Source of the DNA: Sperchopsis tessellata
Taxonomy: Eukaryota > Arthropoda > Insecta > Coleoptera > Hydrophilidae
NCBI GenBank assembly: GCA_033557685.1
Contig: JAWQRN010000383.1
Coordinates: forward strand, 1-30,415
Length of the DNA stretch: 30,415 bases
Direction: 5' to 3'
The first letter of the stretch is position 1, and each line of letters starts with the position of its first letter. The translations under genes and the position numbers were made by a program. Under the pieces are notes generated by a model. It ran no database searches. It was not told the DNA's origin and saw only the letters and a list, made by a program, of their open reading frames with translations. Shown here one piece after another: positions 14,501 to 26,500 of this stretch.

Positions 14501-17500
14501 GGCTGCGGATCTTACACTGTCCTTGATTGCTGTTAAGATTGATAATATATCCGTTCCCATTATTTCGGAAGTGAAGAATTTAGGTGTGTATATGGACATC
14601 AATCTTAGGTTTAAAAAACATGTAAGCACAGTTATCCGAAAATTGTATATGAACCTAAGAATTTTGTATGAGCATAGATTCTATCTATCCGTTGAGTTTA
14701 TAAGGATGTTATGTGACAGTCTTGTTTTAAGTCACTTCAATTACTATGACGTGGTGTACGGCCCATGTTTGGACGGCATGGATACTGAAAGAATTCAGAG
14801 TATACAGAATAATTGTTTGAGATTTGTATATGGCATCAGAAAGTATAACAGAATATCCCATAAATTAATATCAGTGGGTTGGCTTAATATGTATAACAGA
14901 AGGAGGCTGCACGCAGTGTTTGTTTCATAAGATAATTTTGGAAAGAAGACCACCTTACCGTACGTAATTTAAATTTACGACATAAACATTCACTTGCCAT
15001 CCTTGCTCATAGAACTTCATATTTTAAGAGATATTTTTCTTACAACGTTGTTATGGAGTATAATTCTTGTCCTGATTTCCTGAAATCTTTGTCTTTACCA
15101 TGTTTTAAAAGAGTAATCAAATCTGTGCTTTTTAGGGAGCAATGTAGAGTGTGAATGTTTGTTAAGAGTTGCAGAACTGGGCATGTGCGGGGAACTCGGA
15201 GGAATATGTTTAACAATATGTGTGCTGTTTTGGGTTCAAAGGTGAATGTTTTCATTCTAGAATGTTTTTATATTTTCTGTATCATTTAGAAGCATTATGT
15301 GTATATCATATTTTCATTTAATTTTTATAAGTTTTTTTAATGATTTATTTTGGTTCAGTGGGAGAGCAGAAGGTGTTTTCACACCATTCTGAACTGTGCC
15401 ATTTTGCCTTAAAATAAGAATTAATTTGTGTTAATGAGTGTATTTTGTTTTTGTATTTATGGCAATAAAGACATTTTATTATTATATTTCCTTAAAAAGT
15501 CGAACATTTTTAAGAATTAAACATCTATAATGTATACCTAGTCAAACAGTGCCTCCAATGATCCAGTACATTTTCTCAGCTCTCATTTTTAATTTCTCGA
15601 TTTACAAAAGTTTCACACGTCAGTCACCTATAATTTTAATATATTTGCGTCTATTAAGGTTGAGCTGTTGTTTCTCTTAACAGATTTTTACATGAAAGAT
15701 ATTCAAAATATCAAAATTTAAAGGACAAAATTGAACATAACAATTTGTTTGAATAGAAATGTGATAGTTGAAGTACCATTATCTTTCAGCACCAGAAAGA
15801 GAAGAATTACCGTCAACTCCAAAATCAGAAATATCATCAACTGCAGCAACTGTTGGTACTTTTGGAATCCTAGGAACTGCCAACACTTCTAAGGCAGTAA
15901 ATAGAGGAACCCCGTTAGTTACTAAAACTCCACAATCAATAAACCAGAACCAAGTAGGTACCCCACAGAATATAAGTCTACTGAAACAGAGTTTATCGAA
16001 TAGAAAAGAGACCAAAACTCCAAACGCTTCAATGAGAGCAGACAACACTCGAACCCCAGAAATGTCACACGGGGAAGAAGCACGTAAGACAAAACAAAAA
16101 GTTAATTTATCTTATACACTATAAATCATTTAATTTGCACTCATTCAAGATACTAATAAAATTATACACATATAAACAAATTAAACAGTTTGAATATTGT
16201 AATGAAATTAATAACTAAATTACATTAAAATCTCGTTTTAATAATTTTATACTTTTAGTCTAATGTTAATATTCCATATATTTTTTTAGAATTTACCACA
16301 CCAGCGAACAAAGTAACAAGACTAGAAGGAACATACGTTTGCAGTCAAGTAACACCTGTGAACAAAATAATGGCAGAAGTCCGGATGAACAATCTTTTGG
16401 GGACACCTGAGAGTCCACCAGTACCCAAACGATGGGACCATGTTGATACTCCAGAGACACCATTGGGTGCTTTCATCCGAGAAAATCCTTCTCCAAATCT
16501 TAAGAAGAAGATGGTCAGATATTTGAACCAATTTCCTGATTTCCAACCACCAAATCCAAGAAGGCAAAGTACAGTAAGTTGGTTCAAATTAATTTTTTCT
16601 GTAGGGAACTATTTTAGACGTTGCATTTGAATAAGTAATTAATTAATAGTATAAAAAAAAAATTTGAACCATGTAGCTTTAGATTTTTAGTGTTTTGGTC
16701 ATTTGGAGAATAATTATAGGGCCTGACCACGTTATTAATAGCATATTGCAAAAGTTGCTGAACGCCGAAATGGATACTGTATATACAGTGTTTCGAATAA
16801 TACCACATCTCATCAGTACAACTGCATCCCCTATGCAGCTTAGCCTTCGGACAATATGCTATTCGGCTTCGTTCATATGAACAAAGTATCTAATGTAAGC
16901 CATATACAAGAGATAAGTACCTGTCCAACGTTGCAGTTAGAGCTAGGATACTTTATAAAGGAATTCCTTCTACAGATTAATGCCAAATCTGGTATTAAAT
17001 TAATACCTACTTCCATGGTCGCCAGTGTAGAAGGAATTTCCTTTAAAATTATTCTAGTGGTAGCTGCAATGTTAGACAGGTACTTATCTCTCGTATATGG
17101 CTTACATTAGATATTTAGTTCATTTGAACGAAGCTGATAGCATATTGTAGAAAGCTGCAAAGGGGATGCAGTTGTACTGATGAAAAGTGGTATTCTTCGA
17201 AACACTGTGTCTGCAGCATTCATTCCAGCGTTCAGTAACTTTTTCAATATGCTATTAATAACATGGTCAGAAATAAAAATGCCGAAAGTGTCCTACACTA
17301 GAGACCATGGAAGTAGTATTAATTATAAGACCTATTTAAAAATCTTTGCAAAAACCAAAAGCCAGTGCATTTTAAAATCTAATAGCAATTTGGTTTTAGC
17401 CATTATCAGAACTGAAACGGAAGTTATGGAACAACATTTGTCCACCAAGAGGTAGTCAAGAAGAAAATATACCTGCACAAAATGATGTATTTCAACATAT

Positions 17501-20500
17501 GGATGAAGAACCAGATCCATGTACTCCAAAAAGAAAGGTAACCTTTATGTTATAGTGAAGGATTAATTTAAACATATTGTTTCTCTTCTTTGTACATTTT
17601 TCCTTCAGCTTCCACTGAAAGATACATCTCATGTTTCTTATTGTTTTAGATTTATATTTTTATTACCTCTATTTGTAGTCATCCTTTGTCTATTTCCCAG
17701 ACAAATTCTACAGACTGTTGCATAAAAGTAGAGAGCCTGTATATTAAAACAAACAGTGGCCACCTTGGCAACTGTTTTCTATTGGCTAAAGATGGACAGA
17801 CGCCATTTTTGGTCTTAAAGAAATCGCACTCAAGGATTGGTTGAGAAGTTAGTTGTGTTACCTGGCATTTTAACATTTTTTGATCATTCTATGCATGAAA
17901 TGACATTGACGGTGACATTCTTCAGTTTGAACAGCTGATTGAGTCCAGTCAAGACCTCTTGCTACGTTTTGTGAAAAGTAGGCGTGGTTAAAATTGCCGC
18001 TTGGGACTGAAAATGGCATCCATGCGGACTCTTGTTTTAATATATAGGCTCTCTAGATATAAGTATGAAATACAGTAAAATATCTTGTATACTGCTCACG
18101 TGATTTAGGTGAGATTTTGTACAGAGCCGTCAAAATATACGGGATAGGACCAACTTATTAGCGATTTATATATTCGAAGGCTGAGTTGCCTAGGGGATGC
18201 AGTTGTACTGATGAGAAGTGGTATTCTTCGAAACACCATATATGCAGCATTCATTCCGAAGTTCAGCAACTTTTGCAATATGCTATTATTAACGTGTTCG
18301 AAAAAGAAAAGGCCAAAACTTTTCTCAAAAACACATTTAGTAGAAATAAACTTAAAAATAGTTCAATTAACGGAGACTGATTCTATTAAAATTTAAATGA
18401 TTGGTTTTGGTAATCATTGCAGAACCTAGCAAGAAGTTTGTGCTTTATTTTATAATTGGCACTGTTCCAAATGTATCTGTACTTATCTTAGCGAAAATAT
18501 TGGTATTATGTTAGAAGAACAACCATCAACTTCTTAAATGTAATAGACTTCCACGGTTATTATCTGTATGAATATTCATACAAACCATCAACTTCATCTG
18601 CAAATCTTAGTATATTACTAATGCAACATGAATGTTTAATGAATTTAATTTTATCTTTCTTTTGTGTAAACCTCATAATAATTAATTACTGAAAATAGGT
18701 ATGGTATACACAGGTTACTGATACATACTACAATAGCTTCGTTTTATAATGTATAAATATCGATATGAATTATTTGCAAGCATATTTGCATGCATATTTT
18801 AACAATCAGATTGTCCATTTGTTTAATTATTTCACTTTTCTAACAATCGGGGACGTTAGTTATTGAGTGCAAATCATATTTGGTATTAAATAAAAATGCA
18901 CAGATGGTAATAAATGTGAAATTCAATGGCTCCTTAAAATTTTCCGAAAGTTAACCATGGACTGTATCTGTTTTAAAGCTAATCATAGGCGGTATGAGAT
19001 GAATTTTGATGGCATACGATATTACAGTAAACCAAGTGGGAAGTATCTGTAACTAAGAATGGGAGCCCGAGATTGAATGAGCGAAGCTAGTGTAGTTCGA
19101 GCTGTTTATAGTTGACAGGCCAATTATTCATCAAAAAAGTCAAATTTACATCAAAATGGCGCTGAGCACCACTTGAAAGAGGAGCACTAAAGGATGGAGA
19201 GTGGCTGCCGTGTCTAGTGTTTCAAGTAACCTTACAAATTTTATACCATTTATAGTTTTTTTCTAACCTAGTGCAACTATGTTCATACTAACCCAGTTTT
19301 CAATGTTTTTTTGTTGCTATTTTCAAATTTTAACAGGTTTTTTTTAACAAATTTTATTTTCTAAACCTTTGTTTTCATTTACATTTTTACAAGATTTTTT
19401 GTATTTTCTAAACCTAGTGAACATTTATACAAGATTTTTTCTTTTTTCTAAGTCTAGTACTAGGTTATTTACTACGGGTTTCAGTGATTTTTTTGATTTT
19501 TCTAAACCTTCTTGGTTAGGTGCCATCACCTTTGAGAAAGTTGGCAATCATCACGGCTATCCTCATTTTTGATGTTGCAGCTCTGAATAGTACAATGGAA
19601 CTGTCTCAAGTAACCTGGAAATTCGTCTTTTCCCTACACTTCTTTTACCTTGTATTTTTCCTTGTAAAATGATTTGTAACATAATATACTTTTCCCCTCT
19701 CATCACATGTCTTAGATACTGCAATTTTCTTATTTTAATTCTGTTAAGTATTTCCTTCCCCTATCATTCTGAGGACTTCATCGTTCATGACCACCCTATC
19801 CACCCAGCTTATTTTTAACATCCTTCTGTATGCCCACATCTTGAATACCTCCAATTGATCATTAATGTTTTTCTTTAATGTCCAGGCCTATATTCCATAA
19901 AGTATTACCGAAAAGACATAACATCTCATCATTCTGACCTTAAGGTGTTAACTGAGGTTATTATTGAATAATACATTTCTCATTATATTAATTATGGTCT
20001 TGGCTTGTCCTATTTTTGACCTGACTTCCTCCGTGTAATCGTTGTTGTCATGGACGATTGTTCCCAGATACTTATATTTATTGACTTTCTCAACTGACTC
20101 TCTTTTGATCCGTATCAGTTACTCTTGCTGCTGTGATTTAGCAATTGTCATGAATATGATCAACTAGTCTCTGTAAGTCCTCTAGTGATTCTGCAATAAG
20201 AATGGTGTCATCTGCATATCTTATAATATTAATAGGTCTTCCATTAACTTTTATGCCTATCGTTGTTTCTGCCAGAGCTCTCTGAATTATTTCTTCGGAA
20301 TATAGGTTGAATAATAAAGGCAAAAGTACACATCCTTCCTCCCCGTCGTTTGCTTAGTTCCTCTGAAAGCTCATTTTCTACTTTTACGTTATTGGTCTGA
20401 TCAAAGTACAGATGTGTTATTAATCTGATATCTTTCATATCTACAACTGTATCAAATGCTTTATTGTAGTCCAGGAAGCAGACATACATTGTTTGATTTG

Positions 20501-23500
20501 CATCCATATATCTTTGTATGGCAAACAAGGCCTCTCTTGTTCTCAATGCATTTCTGAAACCAAATTGGGATTCACTAAAATCTTATTCTAGTTTCCTAAA
20601 AATTCTCTGATAAATGAGCTTTATGGGGACATATACAATTAGACGATTTTGAGAAATTTTTTTTACTAAGTAATATTTATTCTACATTTATCAAACTGTA
20701 GGTATACTTTAATAGTATATTTAAGTATACATAACGATTTTTTAAAATTTATTTAGCATCAAAATGGCGGAGCTGTGCCAGAGTGTTACAGCAAGGTTGC
20801 AGCGGGAGTTTCGAATTGGCGTGCAGTCTAGCTTTGCGTATACTGAGATTAGTAACAAAATTCAAATTTTTTTTCAGTTAGAACATGTGTAGTTTCTATT
20901 TAGCGGTAATTAAAATGAAGAAAATGCAAACAATTCCTGGCAACTATTTTCAACATTTCTACAAAGTTTGAACAGAATAGGTTTAATAGTTTTTGAGTAA
21001 TCCTGCACGCCAATTTCAAAACTGCAGTTTTGAGAAGTCTTTTGCGTTAATTTTCTTTGGTAATGTAATGAAAGGTTGATGTAAGCCATTCTCTAGGGAT
21101 GATTCCAAACCTACCACAAGGTTTTTGTTGCATTTTTTAAAGACTCTTTCTATACCTAGTGCAAGGTATTTAGCTATTTTCTTTGAAACATTTTACAAGG
21201 TTTGAAACAAATTTGTTCTTTTTCTAAGTTTAGTGCAAGATTTTGGTAAAATTTTTCAACATCTTGTTACTTTATCTAAGCCTAAAGAAAGGTTTAAAAA
21301 AATTTCATTTATTTACAAGGATTTTTGTAAAATTTTTTATAATTTTAATAGATATTTTACTTTTTTTCATATGCTTTCCCCATTTCCCTACAAATTTTTT
21401 TATAACCTTTTTTCAAATGTTTACGTTTTTCAAATTTTTATAGCTTTTTATAACATTTTTCATAGTTTCTTTTCCCAACTATATTACAAGGTTTTTCACA
21501 ACTTTTTTCAAATTTTTACAAGATTTTTATACTATCATAATTTTTTTCTACTTTGGGTGGGGGATCCTTATTGTAACCCCAACCTAAATACCTACTGTTC
21601 TTTATGGAACATTTATTTCAAAGGAGATGATCTAGGTACTGCTGTACTTTGGCTACGGAACCTGATCTGTTAACTGTCAAAAACTACTAAGCGTTGAAAA
21701 CTACCAGTGTTGAAAACTGCAAATTGTCAAAAACTACAAATTTTAGAAAACCATATGGTGATCCATAGGTTGTGTAAAGTGCCCACCCAAGACAACGGAA
21801 ACGCTTGTGAAAGGAGAGTGGTTACTATGCAACGCACCTAAATTAACCCTCAAATGTCACTATTATTACTTTAACTTTTTCCGGTACTATGTTAGACTAT
21901 ATCCGAAAGAAATATTTTATTTATATTTGATATAGAAACCTGTAATGAACTGTTGGTGTTAGAATACTGTAAATCTATAATGTATGAATTCATTGCTAGA
22001 TGTTACTACAAACCGTGAACTGAAATGCAACTTTCAAAGAAGGTAAATTACTTGGTGAAAGAATTTTTGGAGGGAATAATATGTGATTTATTTGCAATAA
22101 TTATATTTTATATTGTATGTTTGTTTATTTTTATGATTATTGTTAGTTGACTCCCTGCTTGTGCTTTTAATGGATTTAATACATATTTTGCATTGTTTTT
22201 AAATGTCTTAGATCAAGTCCAAAATCAAGTTGAAAGTGCAAGTAATTGGAAAAAATTACATTTATACAAAAATTGTAATGCATTTATAAAGTAACAAAAA
22301 TAGTTGGTCACCTTTGTACCAGGTCAAAAGTCTTTAGAAGATTTGGAAAATCAATTTTGTTCCTACTCTTGAAGAAAGATGGGGCACCTACTCATTACGT
22401 CTAAATTTTTCAACATTATCTGAAATAAATACTCCTAAATAACTTTATCTCCAAATCTTTGGGAGAATTTAAAATTAAAAGTCTATACCAATCTGCCAAA
22501 CAATTTTAAGAATTGGGATTCACAATAACGGATGCAATGAGACGACTTCCCACAAATTTTTATTTAATGTGACTACAGAGTTTGTAGATACCTGGCTATT
22601 GTGATGATGCCAATAGTGCTCATTTTGAAAACTTAGTAACTTTATTTTCTTTGTTCAAGTTGAATTATACCCGTTTTTCATCTTGTAGGATATTCTATCT
22701 ATTCCATACTATTACCCAATATCTCATATTGTGTCTGTTTTTGTGTAATTTTTTCCTATATCATCAAGTCTACATAAGTCCATTTTTCTTTTGTTACGGT
22801 TTTCTAATTCAAATTCCAGTTTCATTACTTCTTGAATTGAATAATATAGATTTATAATTCAAATTATAGTGCGTGGTATCTCATTACGTCTTGAATCGAA
22901 CAAATAATCAGAATAATTTTGATTTGTCAATTTAAGGGAGGGCCTGATACCCAAGATGTTATTGGACAAAAACTCCAACAAATTGAAAATATGCTGACAT
23001 CTAGTGCGGGTTCACGGAAAAGCACAAAGAAAAGAGAATCAATCATACCTGTTCAAGGTTTGTACATATTTCTTTTGTAATTGAGATAAATAGATGTTTA
23101 AAATATTTAAATTTTCTTCTCATAGCTACAACTGAAGTCAAAGAATCTCAAGCCTTTACAGTTGGATGGGATTATATGGAATGTGATCAAGACGATGTAA
23201 GTGTTGTGTTTTTTATTTTGAGCAGTTCCTATACTCTCGTTTGTAACTTTGGTCTATTACAGAATTAAAAAGCTAAAGCATCTGTTTTCAACTTGAGAGC
23301 GCATAATACTTTTCAACATGTGTAGTGATATATATTTTTCTTCATAGTTTGATCCTTCATCAGTTTTCACTGCGCTAAGCAGAGTCGAATTTTTGTTTTT
23401 ACCATCATTTACCTTGAACAGTTATTGCCCAAGAGATATATCAGGTATCCATATTTGTTGGCCTCATATTTACTGGAATTTCCAGTAATTTGGTACCATT

Positions 23501-26500
23501 TCCTAAAATAGGCTGTTATTTTCAACTTTGCTGACCTGTGAGCTATTCTACACTTCTGCTTAGTTATTAACGGATGTGATTTTTTTCTCCTGTACTGGAA
23601 GAATTTTATAGTGCTCGACTCAATTCAAATTTTTGGCTCCAGATATGCTAGTGTCATTGAATAGGAAAATTACCATTTTGCTTATTTCTGAGTTGTATCA
23701 AATATATTCCTTAAAAAAATAACAGCAAGAAAGGATTGCGATATTTAGATCTCATAAGTTGGTAGGTATGAGAATATAAAATAATAAAATTTGGAAGGCG
23801 TACCGTAATTTCTTTTCGATAGAATTAACAATGTAAGGGATACCTTCTATTTCATGCATTCTCTCATATGTCTGGGCACTCTCTCATATGTCTGGGAATT
23901 CTCTGAATGAGATGGTTCATATCTGTTTGAGATAACTTATCCCAAGGTACCTGGTCCTGATGTCATAGCTCTTCTAATGTTACAGGGGATTTTGCAGTGC
24001 AGTCAATCTCCGGCCTACTGTGTCCTATACATATTTTATTGGAAAAAGATGATCTAAGAGGAGAGAAAAAGAAAGAGTATTTAGTTTTCTTCTAGGTACT
24101 TCAAAGTTTCCTGTTACATGTGACCTTACGCTATCCCTTTGGTAAATGGCATTGAGGTGTTGTCGAAAGTGGGGCACAGGTTGCAGCACTTTTAGATCCA
24201 CAAAGCAGTCATACTGTCTCTTATAAAGCCTAGAGGTGACCTTTTGTTATAAATGAAAGTGCTCCAAATCATAACGTCTATAGTGTTATGGACATGCTTT
24301 TGGTCTTAGTTGCTGATGGTCTGGAAAGGGCAATTTAGACCCCTGGCAGTTGAAAGACATGTTCGTCAAACTATAGGCGTTATGGTTTGGGGCATTATCA
24401 CATTTGTCAGCAGTAGAGCTGGGATTTTGGTTAAGTTAATTGGTAAAATAATCGACGTTTGATAAATTAAACCATTATTTGATTAATCTGTTTTGGGCCT
24501 TATCACATTTGTTAGCAGTAGATTTGTGATTTTGTTTCAGTTAATTGGTAAAATAATCGATTAATAAATGTTTGATAAATTAAACCAATATTTAATTAAT
24601 CGGTTTGGGGTGTTATCACATTTGTCAGCAGTAGATCTGGGATTTGTTTCAGTTAATTGGTAAAATAATCGATTAATAAATGTTTGATAAATTAAACCAT
24701 TATTTGGTTAATTGGTGTGGGGCGTTATCACATTTGTCAGGAGTAGGTCTGTGATTTTCTTTCAGTTAATTGGTAAAATAATTGATTAATCGATGTTTGA
24801 TAAATTAAACCATTATTTCTTTAATCGGTTTTGGGCATTATCACATTTGTCAGTAGTAGATCTGGGATTTTGTTTCAGTTAATTGGTAAAATAATCGATG
24901 TTTGATAAATTAAGCCATTATTTGATTAATCTGTTTTGGGCGTTTTCACATTTGTCAGCAGTAGATCTGTGATTTTGTTTCAGTTAATTGGTAAAATAAT
25001 CGATTAATCAATGTTTGATAAATTAAACCATTATTTAATTAATCGGTTTGGGGCGTTATCACATTTGTCAGCAGTAGATCTGGGATTTATTTCAGTTAAT
25101 TGGTAAAATAATCGATTAATAAATGTGTGATAAATTAAACCATTATTTGTTTAATTGGTTTGGGGCGTTAGTCTGAGATTTTCTATCAGTTAATAGGTAA
25201 AATAATTGATTAATCGATGTTTGATAAATTAAACCATTATTTGTTTAATCGGTTTTGGGCGTTATCACATTTGTCAGCAGTAGATCTGTGATTTTGTGTC
25301 AGTTAATTGGTAAAATAATCGATTAATCAATGTTTGATAAATTAAACCATTATTTAATTAGTGTTGGTGCGTTATCACATTTGTCAGCAGTAGATCTGGG
25401 ATTTGTTTCAGTTAATTGGTAAAATAATCGATTAGTAAATGTTTGATAAATTAAACCATTATTTGTTTAATCGGTTTGGGGCGTTATCACATTTGTCATT
25501 AGTAGATTTAGGATTTTGTTTTAGTTAATTGGTAAAATAATCGATGTTTGATAAATTAAACCATTAATTGATAATCGATTATTCGGTTTGGGGCGTTAAC
25601 ACATTTGTCAGCAGTAGATCTGGGATTTTGTTTCAGTTAATTGGTAAAATAATCGATGTTTGATAAATAAAACCATTGTTTGATTAATCGGTTTGAAGTG
25701 TTATCACATTTGTCAGCAGCAGGTCTGGGATTTTGTTTCAGTTAATTGGTTAAATAATCAATTAATTGATGTTTGATAAATTAAACCATTATTTGATTCA
25801 TCTTTTATTTGATTAATTGGTTATTTGATTAATCTTTTATTTGGTAAATTGATTATCTGATTAATTGATTATTTGCTCATATACCTGCCAAGTACCGTAT
25901 CTTTGAAAGTATTTAATATATTTGGAACTCAGTGGTGTTTTTTCCTACTGGAAAAATGTTCATGTTAAAGTTTCACAAACTTACTTATTGGTCATTTGAC
26001 ATCAAACAAATTTACGTACTTCTCTTTGCAACTCCTAGCATACCCCTCATTCCAATTAGGGCTGTGATTTTGTTTTGATTAATATATAAAATAATCCATT
26101 AATAAATGTTAGATAAATATAAAAAAACAATTGATTTATCGATTCTCTTTCAATAATCGACTAAAAAATGTAACGATCGCCCACCATACAATGGTAGAGT
26201 GTCTCACCCATTATTAAACTAGATAACTAGAAGAATACTATTTAGTACTCCTGCCTTTGCCACCTAGATCATCGCGTCTATTCCCAATTGAAAATGTGTG
26301 AGATATGATAGGCCAAAAGTTAACTATTCTCCAGAATCCTCCTGTAATGTAAGAACAGCTGCAACACCAGATCTTGGTAGCTTGGGATAAGATACTCCAA
26401 GAGGTTATAGACAATGTCAATCAGAGTTTGCCCAGATGTGTGAGATAATGCATACAATGGAAGAGTGTTTCACTCATTAAATTTTTTCAAAATTCACCAA

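Noticed and set aside
15779..16048. Minus-strand open frame opposite exon 6
   Set aside because: It is the shadow of a conserved TopBP1 linker exon that fits its neighbours in phase.
17410..17537. Alternative start of exon 8 at 17410
   Set aside because: It would need a phase that exon 7 does not leave; in phase 0 it meets a stop at once.
21233..21673. 146-residue Phe-rich open frame
   Set aside because: It is a by-product of the T-rich degenerate array; the repeat structure explains it.
24390..25800. CRISPR-like array
   Set aside because: The whole unit repeats with no unique spacers, and the setting is an animal gene intron. It is a satellite.
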